Below are positions 17,675 to 25,904 of a stretch of 47,278 nucleotides of DNA, one piece after another. Source of the stretch: a virus. Under the pieces are notes generated by a model. That model was not told the DNA's origin. It saw only the letters and a list, made by a program, of their open reading frames with translations, and ran no database searches. Numbering within the stretch: the stretch's first letter is position 1; every line of letters starts with the position of its first letter. A program made the position numbers and the translations under genes. The DNA lies in IMG/VR virus record IMGVR_UViG_3300007345_000067, positions 1 through 47,278 of that record. One strand, given 5' to 3'.

Positions 17675-20600
17675 ATGCTATCTGCATTAACTCTGAAGCA
17701 AATAGAGGCGATTACCTCAAACCTTCCTAAAATCATTAAGAGCTCTTTTGATGCGTATGAGTCAATTAACGGTAAGTTCAGCGTTAGTGTGCAAAGAAAA
17801 ACATATGAGGATATATACTACGATTTTTTCTCCTCTATAATTAAAAGAATTGAAAGAGAAGATGCCATTACAATACTGCCACTTTATGATAAATTGGCGT
17901 ACATGCTCGTCAACTTACAATTTAATGTAAGGCTATTTGTAGAGCTTACTTCTATAGTAGAAAAGGCAATTCTAGAGCTTACTATTAATAGTAATACACG
18001 TAATAGTCAACTAGAGCAGTTTGTTGAGACTTATATTGATAAAGTTATAAGTGCAGTTGCAGAGGAAAGAATTTTTCAAAAAGGGTTAGAAGCGGATCAG
18101 CTTATTCAACTTGTACAAGAATACGCACCTTCTTCGGTTGTAATAGAAGACACATTTAGATCCACTGACATAGATCATAGAACTATTTATCCTTTATTTG
18201 ATAGAAATAACTATTGGGAAGTTCAAAAAGAAAACTATGAAAACTTTGGCAGAGATAAATATTCTACAAGGGAAGTAACAATATACCAAGGTAAAGTATA
18301 TACGCTCAATCAAAATGTTTCAAAGCCTACAACTAAGGAATTTAGCCTGGATGAATGGGGCGAGTTTAGTTCAAAATTCTTATTGAAAAGTAACACTTTT
18401 CAAGAAAAACTTAAGTCAAACTTAAAGACTTATATTAATAGCTCGTTGGAAAATGTAGAAGACATAAATGGGATTATTTCTGACTCAAAAATCCAAGAGA
18501 AAAACAGCGTAATAACATACGACAAAGAAGATCTTAAGCTTACATTTGCTGGAGAAGGAGCTTCTATTACTGAAAACATCCTAAAATTAAAGACTCTTAT
18601 TAAATATTTTGGAAACCATGAAGCTTCGCCAGTAGGAAATATTGACTATATATCTAGATATTGTGAATACCTGTATGGGTCACTTTATGGCAGAATCATA
18701 GGAAATGGCTTTACGAGCCTTGACGGTTTTAACCTTTTAGGAAAATTTAATTTACTATTTTCTTATGGAGAAAAAATAAATAGAATTGCTGGGCTAAAAT
18801 TCTTAGAAAGTTTTAAGTCTTTAAAATCTTTTAAGCAGCGTATTACGCTGCCAGAAACAATCACGTTAACTAGTACAGATAAGAAAATTTATTCAAAAGC
18901 AAAATATAATCCTATCTACGCAAAATACTGTAATGGAATTGAAGATAGATTCTTCTTCCAAGAAATAAACCCGTACGTTGAAGCTATTGATGTTGATATC
19001 ATTCTCTTCGGAATAGAAAGACTTTTGAGCGTTGCGAATAGACTAGGTGATACTATCAATGCACTAAAGAGTAGTCTTAGTCAACAAGGTATATTACCAG
19101 GTTACGAAGGCCTTGGCCCCATCTCAATACAAATTGAAGAGCTAAGTAATATATTCATTTCCACAACAGAATTAGAAGAAAGTTACGCCAATTCAAAAAT
19201 TCTTCCTGGATTTAATGGAGCAATGGCAGGTCTTTTAAGATCTTATGGAAGGCTGTCTGATGTATTAATTACTCCTCCTTTGACAGGTAGTGCCTTGGCA
19301 AGATTAAGCTTGTGGGGGAGAAAAATTCAAGGCGTATTAGAAAGAATAGTATCTGACATCAGTATCATAAACTATGCTCCTGGAGACTTCATCCCAAACA
19401 TTTCCTTTAAAAAATCTACATTAGAAAGAGAAAAGCTTATTGATCAACTAAGATCTCTTAATTTTCAAGAAAGCGAAATTGATCTTTTTCTATCTGCCGA
19501 GACTTTTGAAGAGTTACTTATAAAGTTTGCACCTATTACCGATGCCGCGGACCAACTCTCATTCTTTAGAGGATATGAACTATCTCAGTTGATTTATGAG
19601 TTTGGCGGAGAAAGCGCAATTGACGCGTATATTTCTTATCTTTATGACTTTAGTGAGTCAAACTTAATAAACTTATTAACGTTTGCAACTAAAGATAAAA
19701 CTTCTGGTGTTACTTTTAATGAAAATCGCTATGGCAAATTGGTAGGTTTGCTGATTAACTTAACCTTTGCAATTAATCCAGATCAGCTAATATTATTTAA
19801 AGACTATTTAGCAGGAAATGACCTAGATCTATTTGAGTCTATTACCTACCTTCTTAAGAATAAAGAAGTTAATCTTTTATTAGACAAAGATAGTATAGAT
19901 CTTCTTCGTCCTATTACGGAGTCTTTGATTTCTGGTGCGTCTCCATTTGGATATAACTCCAGGTCTATGGGCTATGCAGAAATAAATAGAGAAGTGCCAC
20001 TTGCAGTGAAAAAATGGACAGAGCTTATTGGAAAAAATCTAGGAAATGCTTCTACGAATCTTATTCAGAACCTATATGATAAGAGTCAGGGACTAACTCC
20101 TAGAGAGTTAATTACAATTTTAAACACAGGCTCAGAGCATAATCATAATGACTATGGTCAGCTCATTGATGGGTACGAGGGCGGAAGATTAACTAAGCTA
20201 ATCAATTATGGATATCTTAGTGGCTTACTTCATAAACTAGGATATTACTCAAATTCTTATCAAATAAATAATTTTTATATTTCTGGATCTGGGCCAATAA
20301 GACTGGACTCATTAGTAGGGGTAGTAAGAAGCTTAGTTTCTTTAACAGATATTACTTTAACAAACTTTACCAACTCTATTGAGTATGACTTAAGCCAAGA
20401 TTCGGTTGACTTATATCCATTTGAAAACTTATTTAATACTCAAAACAAGAAAATTGAAGAAGTTTCTAAGTTAGTTAAAGGGCTTTCCCCTTCAAATGGA
20501 GACATTTCTACGATAGGACTTCCAACTGTGTCTGGGTTTTCAGACATCATGGGGTCACCTGGTATTGGAAATTCGCCTGTTCCAGAGTCTATACCGAGAG

Positions 20601-21532
20601 AAAATACCATAACCCCAGAACAAGCTAACTTACTTTCTCCTCAAATTAAAAATTGTTTTTCGTTTATTGCAAATAAAACCTCAGAAGATGAGAGATCAAA
20701 TGAAGTTACAAATAGATTTATTAGCTTTATTGAAGAAAATAAATTGATCGTTGGAGTTTCCGCAAAAGAAACAATTATTGAAGCTAACTCAAATACTTTA
20801 AAAGCAATAGATAAAATTAAAGATTTTAAAGCTCCAAAAGCGCTAGAAGATAAAGACAGAAACGCGGATGTTAAGATCCCCTCTTTCTATGAAGGATCTA
20901 GGCTACAAGATAAAGTTAGCCAAGAAGAGATTGACTTGTTACAAAGTCAAGGCCTATTAACCAAATTTGATCCAGTGAGCTCATGTAAAAGATTTGGAGG
21001 AGAAAATTGCGATTCAAGAATAGAATCAGGAGTTAACTTATGTGGTGATATTAATAATAGATCTACTTATTCACAGAGAGACACAACTCCAAGCCAAGTA
21101 TCTCAACCTGGATCTATAGGAGTAGATCGTCCTTTTGGATCTTTTGCGGAACTCAAGCCTGAAGAATTATTTTTACCCTATAGTCAAAATAACAAGCCTC
21201 CATATTTTGCTTTGCTGGGTAACGACGTTAAAATAAGCAATAACGGCAATCCAATTAAGCCATCTATTGATACAGAGCCACTGGTCTTTACAAAAGAACC
21301 TAACGTAGATGACTCTTTATACTCTTCGTATTATAACTCGGAATACGGATTAATTGAGGCCATCAAAGCGAAGTGGGAAAAAGACGAGCCGTTTAAATGT
21401 TCTTTATTAGAAGATCCGTATGCCTACCAAGCTTGCATGAACTTATTAAAATGCAAAAGATTTAAAAGAGGAGAAGGTACGTCATTCTTAAAATTCTGTC
21501 CTAAGACGCTATCAGGAGGATTATTAAAATGA
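17675..21532 (+). CDS. Very large unknown probable virion protein (1285 aa)
   Basis: The longest gene in the window. It begins MLSALTLKQIEAITSNLPKI and is rich in Ile, Leu, Asn and Ser, with alternating helical segments throughout. It shows no membrane segments and no long heptad coiled coil, so it does not look like a tape-measure protein. A repeated loop with LPGYEGLGPI and LPGFNGAMAG occurs near residues 475 and 510. The C-terminal 200 residues carry several cysteines (CKRFGGENCDSR, NLCGD, CSLLEDPYAYQACMNLLKC, FCPKT). It starts 28 bases after a GTTTAAAG element and overlaps the next gene by 4 bases (ATGA). A baseplate or internal head protein is possible; I recognise no family. Confidence 0.75.
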   Translation: MLSALTLKQIEAITSNLPKIIKSSFDAYESINGKFSVSVQRKTYEDIYYDFFSSIIKRIEREDAITILPLYDKLAYMLVNLQFNVRLFVELTSIVEKAILELTINSNTRNSQLEQFVETYIDKVISAVAEERIFQKGLEADQLIQLVQEYAPSSVVIEDTFRSTDIDHRTIYPLFDRNNYWEVQKENYENFGRDKYSTREVTIYQGKVYTLNQNVSKPTTKEFSLDEWGEFSSKFLLKSNTFQEKLKSNLKTYINSSLENVEDINGIISDSKIQEKNSVITYDKEDLKLTFAGEGASITENILKLKTLIKYFGNHEASPVGNIDYISRYCEYLYGSLYGRIIGNGFTSLDGFNLLGKFNLLFSYGEKINRIAGLKFLESFKSLKSFKQRITLPETITLTSTDKKIYSKAKYNPIYAKYCNGIEDRFFFQEINPYVEAIDVDIILFGIERLLSVANRLGDTINALKSSLSQQGILPGYEGLGPISIQIEELSNIFISTTELEESYANSKILPGFNGAMAGLLRSYGRLSDVLITPPLTGSALARLSLWGRKIQGVLERIVSDISIINYAPGDFIPNISFKKSTLEREKLIDQLRSLNFQESEIDLFLSAETFEELLIKFAPITDAADQLSFFRGYELSQLIYEFGGESAIDAYISYLYDFSESNLINLLTFATKDKTSGVTFNENRYGKLVGLLINLTFAINPDQLILFKDYLAGNDLDLFESITYLLKNKEVNLLLDKDSIDLLRPITESLISGASPFGYNSRSMGYAEINREVPLAVKKWTELIGKNLGNASTNLIQNLYDKSQGLTPRELITILNTGSEHNHNDYGQLIDGYEGGRLTKLINYGYLSGLLHKLGYYSNSYQINNFYISGSGPIRLDSLVGVVRSLVSLTDITLTNFTNSIEYDLSQDSVDLYPFENLFNTQNKKIEEVSKLVKGLSPSNGDISTIGLPTVSGFSDIMGSPGIGNSPVPESIPRENTITPEQANLLSPQIKNCFSFIANKTSEDERSNEVTNRFISFIEENKLIVGVSAKETIIEANSNTLKAIDKIKDFKAPKALEDKDRNADVKIPSFYEGSRLQDKVSQEEIDLLQSQGLLTKFDPVSSCKRFGGENCDSRIESGVNLCGDINNRSTYSQRDTTPSQVSQPGSIGVDRPFGSFAELKPEELFLPYSQNNKPPYFALLGNDVKISNNGNPIKPSIDTEPLVFTKEPNVDDSLYSSYYNSEYGLIEAIKAKWEKDEPFKCSLLEDPYAYQACMNLLKCKRFKRGEGTSFLKFCPKTLSGGLLK

Positions 21533-22353
21533 GAATATTTACAAGCTTTCTAATAGACGACCCAAATGTAACATTATTGCCTTTTGATAAAAGGCAAAGA
21601 AACCCATTTAATCACGTTACTTTTGCCCAGGAAGATATTATTTCAAATGACGAAGTAATGCTCTATAAAGAAAAAACAAACTCTATGGGGGTATCTATAC
21701 AAACTTCAGGTATTGAGCCAATTAAAGAGTTAAAACTTACAAACCAAAATATTCTAACCTGGGATGATTTGTGGATTGATGCGGATAGTAAGTATAGCGT
21801 AGATCCTAAAATTGAACATATAAATCTTCAAAGAAACTCGTTGTTATACGCAAATTTTAATCTCAAAAGAGACTTCTTAAAGTCAATCAATTTAGAAGGT
21901 AATTCTAGTCTCAAGTCATTTATTGGCCCAGAACTAAAAAATCTTGAAGTGCTTAACTTAAATCAATGCGTTAGTCTAGAGTATGTAAACTTGGGGATTT
22001 CTAAGAACATTAGAGTATTGAGTTTAAAGAATTGTAGGCTTACAGAAGCGTCTATGGAAAGAACGCTTTCGTCGTTTATTCCTACAGTAACTGCTTCTTC
22101 AAATCTATTGCCGGGTTCACTGCCCCCGTTCAGAAAAAACTACTCGACTCTTTTAGATTTGCGTGGCAATGATATTAACTGGGGAAATACGCGAATTGCT
22201 TCAAAGATAAGACTCTTAGTAACAAATAACTGGCTCGTGCTATGGGATAATCCGCCCCCAACAAGTGTAATCCCAATTCAAATGTACGCATTCTTCCCTA
22301 AGAACATAAAAGAAACAGAAATCAATCAATACTATGGCAGACCTTCGATCTAA
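21529..22353 (+). CDS. Leucine-rich-repeat-like protein in virion operon (274 aa)
   Basis: Residues about 90-190 form successive leucine-rich units: IEHINLQRNSLLYANF, KSINLEGNSSLKSF, LEVLNLNQCVSLEYVNLG and IRVLSLKNCRLTEASM, followed later by LLDLRGNDINWG. The xLxLxxNxL spacing is the leucine-rich-repeat pattern, which makes a curved surface for protein contacts. The N-terminal 80 residues are not repetitive. The start overlaps the 1285-residue gene by 4 bases and its end overlaps the 310-residue gene by 20 bases, so the three are one transcription unit. Leucine-rich repeats are uncommon in phage virion operons. A role in protein-protein contact inside the particle or with the host is inferred. 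Confidence 0.7.
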   Translation: MRIFTSFLIDDPNVTLLPFDKRQRNPFNHVTFAQEDIISNDEVMLYKEKTNSMGVSIQTSGIEPIKELKLTNQNILTWDDLWIDADSKYSVDPKIEHINLQRNSLLYANFNLKRDFLKSINLEGNSSLKSFIGPELKNLEVLNLNQCVSLEYVNLGISKNIRVLSLKNCRLTEASMERTLSSFIPTVTASSNLLPGSLPPFRKNYSTLLDLRGNDINWGNTRIASKIRLLVTNNWLVLWDNPPPTSVIPIQMYAFFPKNIKETEINQYYGRPSI

Positions 22354-23266
22354 ATTTATTGAGGACTACGCCGGAGGATTACTTAACGTCTCCAGGCAAG
22401 AATTGGCCAGTACAGGAGAAGTACTTTCTCAGGATGGGTTTCTTTCTAACGCGGCTCTATTTGTAGAAGATGGATCAGGGACAAAGAGTGGTTTGCTCTT
22501 AGGGGCCTCACTTTGTGAGGTAGTGGATCCTACAACAGACCAAGGAGCTGTGAATGTAAGATACGCGGATAGAACGTATGCTAGTATTCGAGATCTAAAG
22601 ATTTTTTCTACGGCAATTGCTTCTGCTCAAGCGGCTCTATCCGATGCTACTTCTACGTCAATCACAAACCTAGAAAATGCTTTTGAGCTTCTTGAAAATG
22701 CATTTGATGGATTACAAAATAGCGTTGATACAAGAAATGCGCTAATTGACTCTAAGATAGAAGAAATTAATACAGAAAGCTTAACTGCTCAAGTTTCTGA
22801 ACTATCAACATCGCAAAAAAATCTAGATGCTCAAATTGCAAGTCTAAGCACCGTTATACAAGCAAGTTTTGCTCCGACTCAGAATATACGAGCTATTTTG
22901 CCGATGCAGTTTGAAAGTTATGGCGCTGTAGAAAGTCTTACAGTAAACACAGTGGCAAATCGTTTTAGAACTTCTGGAAGTTATACAATTACTGGTTTAA
23001 CAAGTACAAACGGTACTGGATTAAATATTACAGCTGACGTTGATAGCGACGGATTGCTAACAGTGACAGGGATTACAAGTGGCGGAAGTAACTTTGTCGT
23101 TAATGACCGTGTGGTAATTCCAGATTCAAGTCTTGGTGGTGGTGGAGCAGATCCTGTTACTTTAACGGTTGCAACCATTATAGAATCAACTCCGATTGAC
23201 AAACTTGTTCCTCAGGTCCAATTGCTAATTGAAAAAGTAAACGAAATTTTGACAGCTTTTTCCTAG
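22334..23266 (+). CDS. Coiled-coil fibre-like protein (310 aa)
   Basis: The N-terminal 75 residues include a GLLLGASLCEVVDPTTDQGA stretch and VNVRYADRTY, similar to fibre N-termini. Residues about 85-180 are a heptad-rich helix (ATSTSITNLENAFELLENAF and TESLTAQVSELSTSQKNLDA) that should form a trimeric coiled coil. The C-terminal part is beta-rich with a glycine run (LGGGGADPVTLTV) and ends in a helix. It closes the operon beginning at 17675 and meets the oppositely oriented 114-residue gene tail to tail with a 4-base overlap at a CTAG. A short fibre or baseplate spike is the best guess. Confidence 0.7.
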   Translation: MADLRSKFIEDYAGGLLNVSRQELASTGEVLSQDGFLSNAALFVEDGSGTKSGLLLGASLCEVVDPTTDQGAVNVRYADRTYASIRDLKIFSTAIASAQAALSDATSTSITNLENAFELLENAFDGLQNSVDTRNALIDSKIEEINTESLTAQVSELSTSQKNLDAQIASLSTVIQASFAPTQNIRAILPMQFESYGAVESLTVNTVANRFRTSGSYTITGLTSTNGTGLNITADVDSDGLLTVTGITSGGSNFVVNDRVVIPDSSLGGGGADPVTLTVATIIESTPIDKLVPQVQLLIEKVNEILTAFS

Positions 23267-23607
23267 AGAAAGACTTCTTCTAGCACAGCTTTTTCGAGCC
23301 TAATAGAATATAACGGGCCGATTTTTTTAAAAATTACAAAAACCATTCCTTCTTGCTTATCTTTTTCTGTTGGAAGGAGCTGGTTTGTTATGCTTTCTAG
23401 AGCATCATCGCCCCCAAGCATTAGTGCTATTTCTTGTTTGTCAAATAACCACGTAATGTCGCTTTTGTCTTTTGTTGCAACGTATAAAGCAATAGGACCG
23501 TTTTCTTTTATTGCCCTTTTAAACATTGGGACTAGTTCGCTTTCATCTTCAGAAAGGTTTTGAAAAATATTTTTAATCTTTTCGCGGTTTTTAGGATCTT
23601 CAAACAT
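23263..23607 (-). CDS. Unknown small protein paired with dCMP deaminase (114 aa)
   Basis: A 114-residue protein starting MFEDPKNREKIKNIFQNLSE, with a helical first third and alternating strands and helices after residue 50 (PIALYVATKD, GMVFVIFKKIGPLYSIRL). The start codon shares a base with the stop of the deaminase gene (TAATG), so the two are translationally coupled. It ends overlapping the converging plus-strand gene. No known family comes to mind. A small regulatory or nucleotide-metabolism partner is possible only from its coupling with the deaminase. Confidence 0.65.
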   Translation of the reverse strand: MFEDPKNREKIKNIFQNLSEDESELVPMFKRAIKENGPIALYVATKDKSDITWLFDKQEIALMLGGDDALESITNQLLPTEKDKQEGMVFVIFKKIGPLYSIRLEKAVLEEVFL

Positions 23608-24014
23608 TACATTTTTTCAACATTAACACCAAGTTTCCTTAGCACATCAATACCGTCACCAATGCGATACTCTGTGCGATAATAAACTTTTTTAATACCG
23701 CACTGAGCAATCATCTTTGAGCAATCAGGGCAGGGGCTATGGGTACAAAACAATTCTGCCTTATCAATAGATTCAGATGACTTTGCCATCTTGACAAGGG
23801 CATTTTGCTCTGCATGAAGAACAAAAGGATTAGTACTTCCGTCTTCAAGCTCGCAGCAGTTAGTATGAAATCCAGATGGGGTACCATTCCAGCCATGAGC
23901 AAGTATGCTTCCATTTTTGACAACAATGGCCCCAACTTTTAATTTTTTACAATTTGAAACCTGAGCAAAAAGCTCGGCTGTTTTCATATAAGCTTCTTTT
24001 ATCTCGGGTTTCAT
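23607..24014 (-). CDS. Deoxycytidylate (dCMP) deaminase
   Basis: dCMP deaminase converts dCMP to dUMP, the precursor for thymidylate synthesis. The zinc-binding and catalytic motifs are plain: HAEQNAL near residue 67 (His ligand and catalytic Glu) and PCPDCSKM near residue 94 (two Cys ligands). The upstream GAIVVKNG and HGWNGTPSG blocks shape the substrate pocket of the family. Its length of 135 residues is close to phage deaminases. It sits on the minus strand inside a plus-strand virion region, with an extended -10 (TGA then TATAAT) at about 24036-24041 and no GTTTAAAG, so it may be expressed early. It is coupled to the downstream 114-residue gene by a TAATG overlap. Confidence 0.93.
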   Translation of the reverse strand: MKPEIKEAYMKTAELFAQVSNCKKLKVGAIVVKNGSILAHGWNGTPSGFHTNCCELEDGSTNPFVLHAEQNALVKMAKSSESIDKAELFCTHSPCPDCSKMIAQCGIKKVYYRTEYRIGDGIDVLRKLGVNVEKM

Positions 24015-24035
24015 AGTCTACAAATATCTGACTAT

Positions 24036-24041
24036 ATTATA
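24036..24041 (-). promoter_or_regulatory. Extended -10 for dCMP deaminase pair
   Basis: TGA followed by TATAAT, 21 bases before the ATG at 24014, with no clear -35. Contrasts with the GTTTAAAG type serving the neighbouring genes. Confidence 0.4.
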
Positions 24042-24045
24042 TCAC

Positions 24046-24357
24046 TTAAATAGGCTTATGTTTCACGTCCTTAATACCTTGTTTTTCTTTAAGAAATTTT
24101 TTGTAGGCATCAAACTGACGCATGTCCTCTTCTCCTAGAAAAACCTTACCAGTTTTAGGTGGTCTAATTCTTTTCTTCTCCGCCTTGACTGGTGGCTTAG
24201 ATAGCTCCTCAGGGATCAAAGATGGCTCGGGGTCCGTAAAAAATTCCTCTAGTTCTTCGTGAGTTGGAGAGGAGATCATTGAAATCTCAGACTCTTTTTG
24301 CTCCTCAAGATGTTTACTAGAGGTTGTTTTAGTTGTTGATCTTTTTCTAGTTGTCAT
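24046..24357 (-). CDS. Unknown charged protein (103 aa)
   Basis: A low-complexity, charged 103-residue protein. The N-terminus is Thr/Ser/Lys-rich (MTTRKRSTTKTTSSKHLEE), the middle is acidic and Pro-rich (HEELEEFFTDPEPSLIPEEL), and the C-terminus is basic (KKFLKEKQGIKDVKHKPI). It is likely disordered in large part. The start overlaps the upstream 133-residue gene by 4 bases (ATGA). The pair is driven by the GTTTAAAG element at 24777-24784, suggesting late expression. A scaffold, linker or internal head protein is conceivable; no family recognised. Confidence 0.6.
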   Translation of the reverse strand: MTTRKRSTTKTTSSKHLEEQKESEISMISSPTHEELEEFFTDPEPSLIPEELSKPPVKAEKKRIRPPKTGKVFLGEEDMRQFDAYKKFLKEKQGIKDVKHKPI

Positions 24358-24755
24358 AGTCTTCTCCTTTTACAACTGCTACAACCAGCCCATCCTTGGA
24401 CTCTTGATGGTCCTGGATACTGGGTACCTGGGGCATCATCTGCAGGATTAACTTCATAGAGCCCTGGAGCAAGAGAAGACGAGGTTTTAGTCTTTCTTGT
24501 CTCGGTCCAGTTTTGCCAGCCCCACATGTCCTCAGATCCGTATACGTGGGGATTCTGACCAGAGTTTTTTGACATTGTTCTTCTAGTATTATATTCGGGT
24601 CCTTGGTTAACTCTATATGAACTTCTTAGGTACCTTTCTTGGGCCAAAGCTTGGCGGACATACGCGTTGTTCTGAGTAGTCCTTGCTCTATAGTCTGAGT
24701 TTTTGCGCAACTCTTCCCAAGACTCATACGGAGAGTTTGAAGAATTTATCGCCAT
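24354..24755 (-). CDS. Unknown tyrosine/arginine-rich protein (133 aa)
   Basis: A 133-residue protein rich in Asn, Ser, Arg and Tyr. It begins MAINSSNSPYESWEELRKNS, has a central Met/Trp patch (DMWGWQNWTETRK) and ends with a short basic tail carrying two cysteines (WAGCSSCKRRRL). No known domain is evident. A GTTTAAAG element lies 29 bases upstream on the minus strand, divergent from the equivalent element serving the plus-strand gene at 24836. The promoter type points to late expression and so a virion or assembly role, but this is inference. Confidence 0.6.
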   Translation of the reverse strand: MAINSSNSPYESWEELRKNSDYRARTTQNNAYVRQALAQERYLRSSYRVNQGPEYNTRRTMSKNSGQNPHVYGSEDMWGWQNWTETRKTKTSSSLAPGLYEVNPADDAPGTQYPGPSRVQGWAGCSSCKRRRL

Positions 24756-24776
24756 ATTTTACCTTATCTGTAGTGT

Positions 24777-24784
24777 CTTTAAAC
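24777..24784 (-). promoter_or_regulatory. TTTGTTTAAAG element for 133/103-residue gene pair
   Basis: Minus-strand copy preceded by a T-run, 29 bases from the ATG at 24755. It is divergent from the site at 24802. Confidence 0.6.
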
Positions 24785-24801
24785 AAAAAATCAAAATTAG
24801 G

Positions 24802-24809
24802 GTTTAAAG
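24802..24809 (+). promoter_or_regulatory. GTTTAAAG element for tail-chaperone-like operon
   Basis: Plus-strand copy 34 bases before the ATG at 24836. Supports the choice of that start over the longer frame from 24683. Confidence 0.6.
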
Positions 24810-24835
24810 AGAGTTACGTATATATCATTACAACC

Positions 24836-25177
24836 ATGCCATCTAGTAAAATGTCTCGGCCCGGCGCTGAAGATGCCCAAGTAGACAGCTTTGATAGTTT
24901 TGATTTTGGCGAACCAGACGTAATCCCAGTAGAGATCTCCAAAGGTAAATTCCTCTATCTCAAAGAGCCCTGTGCTGAGGATCTAATCCACATTGCAGAA
25001 ATCAACGACAACGAAAAGCTTGGGGAAATTGAAGCAACTCTACAAACAATCTGTGTTCTTCATCATCCAGAAGAGGGCGGAAAGAAGCTTTCTATGAAAG
25101 ACGCTAAAAAGCTCACAGCTCGTCATCTAAAGAAAATTGGTGATGCACTCGCCACTCTGCTAGGCGGAGATGAGTGA
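24836..25177 (+). CDS. Probable tail assembly chaperone-like protein (113 aa)
   Basis: I place the start at 24836 (MPSSKMSRPGAEDAQVDSFD). The longer frame from 24683 would run through the divergent promoter region and the opposite-strand gene. The middle reads IPVEISKGKFLYLKEPCAED and the C-terminal half is helical (KLSMKDAKKLTARHLKKIGD). The VxLKEPxAxDL pattern followed by helices resembles tail assembly chaperones. The gene overlaps the next by 8 bases (ATGAGTGA), a layout seen in chaperone pairs. It starts 34 bases after a GTTTAAAG element. The assignment is moderate; the alternative is an uncharacterised baseplate gene. Confidence 0.6.
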   Translation: MPSSKMSRPGAEDAQVDSFDSFDFGEPDVIPVEISKGKFLYLKEPCAEDLIHIAEINDNEKLGEIEATLQTICVLHHPEEGGKKLSMKDAKKLTARHLKKIGDALATLLGGDE

Positions 25178-25595
25178 CAAGTACTCTGTAGAGAGGAATT
25201 CTAATTACACTATCTCGATAAAAGATAGGACCGGTAAATCTTTATCATTTAGAGATATTACCGGCAATGACTTAGAATATTTAGAAAGGTATTTTGATAA
25301 AGAAGGGGCACTATCTGCAGATGACATTATTAATATTTTAGAACATATAAATGTTTCTGGGGTTCCAATTAAAAGACTAACGCCAAGAGTTATCAAAGAG
25401 GTATTTGAAATAGTTGCTAAAGAAATTTTTTGCAACTTTATCCCAAAATTTAAGTGGTTGGAAATTTGTTATGCTCTTCAAAATAACTCATTTGTAGCTC
25501 TGGGGTTTTTTGAGTCTCAACCAATAACAAAGGTGATGGCGATGATTCAAGTACATCAAAATGCAATCGCAGAAATGAAGAAACCTCAGAAATAA
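25170..25595 (+). CDS. Second tail-chaperone-like protein (141 aa)
   Basis: Residues 10-60 read YTISIKDRTGKSLSFRDITG and NDLEYLERYF, again a beta segment followed by helices. The LSFRDITGNDLEYLE block parallels the LYLKEPCAEDLIHIAE block of the preceding gene, so the two may be distant duplicates. The rest is helical (VIKEVFEIVAKEIFCNFIPK, KVMAMIQVHQNAIAEM). It overlaps the previous gene by 8 bases and is followed directly by the 80-residue gene. Tail assembly chaperones are often encoded as overlapping pairs, which supports this reading, but no conserved slippery frameshift was established. Confidence 0.55.
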   Translation: MSDKYSVERNSNYTISIKDRTGKSLSFRDITGNDLEYLERYFDKEGALSADDIINILEHINVSGVPIKRLTPRVIKEVFEIVAKEIFCNFIPKFKWLEICYALQNNSFVALGFFESQPITKVMAMIQVHQNAIAEMKKPQK

Positions 25596-25838
25596 ATGAC
25601 CGACGAACTTCGCCTAAAACTAATTCTCATTCTTTGTTCAATTACCGCCAAACAGGACCAAGTTAGGCTGAAAGAATTTGTTCAGGTGTGTTCGTATCAC
25701 GTGACAGACACTGACTTTAATAAGATCATGAGAAAAGCTTTAAAGATCTTAGATACACAAAAATGTGGCTCAGAGAGTTGCCCAGATTGGCTAATGAACA
25801 ATTTATTCGATTTATACAAGAATAGTTCAGAAGATTAA
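25596..25838 (+). CDS. Small unknown protein before sheath gene (80 aa)
   Basis: An 80-residue helical protein beginning MTDELRLKLILILCSITAKQ directly after the stop of the preceding gene, with no gap. It contains four cysteines, two of them in a CGSESCPDWL pattern near residue 63 that could bind metal or form a disulfide. It completes the small operon that starts at 24836 and ends 67 bases before the sheath gene. No family recognised; likely an assembly factor by position. Confidence 0.65.
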   Translation: MTDELRLKLILILCSITAKQDQVRLKEFVQVCSYHVTDTDFNKIMRKALKILDTQKCGSESCPDWLMNNLFDLYKNSSED

Positions 25839-25842
25839 AGCT

Positions 25843-25865
25843 TATAAATAGCTGTTTGTTTAAAG
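25843..25865 (+). promoter_or_regulatory. TATAAATA and TTTGTTTAAAG elements upstream of tail sheath
   Basis: TATAAATA (25843-25850) equals the T4 late promoter consensus, and GTTTAAAG (25858-25865) equals the motif repeated in this genome. The sheath ATG is 47 bases after the GTTTAAAG start. Which element drives transcription cannot be told from sequence. Confidence 0.6.
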
Positions 25866-25904
25866 GTCTTCTGAAAGGCCTCTTACTTTGTAAAGAACTA
25901 TTTT

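Noticed and set aside
17675-21532. Tape-measure protein
   Set aside because: Length fits, but it lacks membrane segments and long repetitive coiled coils expected of tape measures.
24683-24835. Longer start for the tail-chaperone-like gene
   Set aside because: It would run over the opposite-strand gene and the divergent promoter elements.
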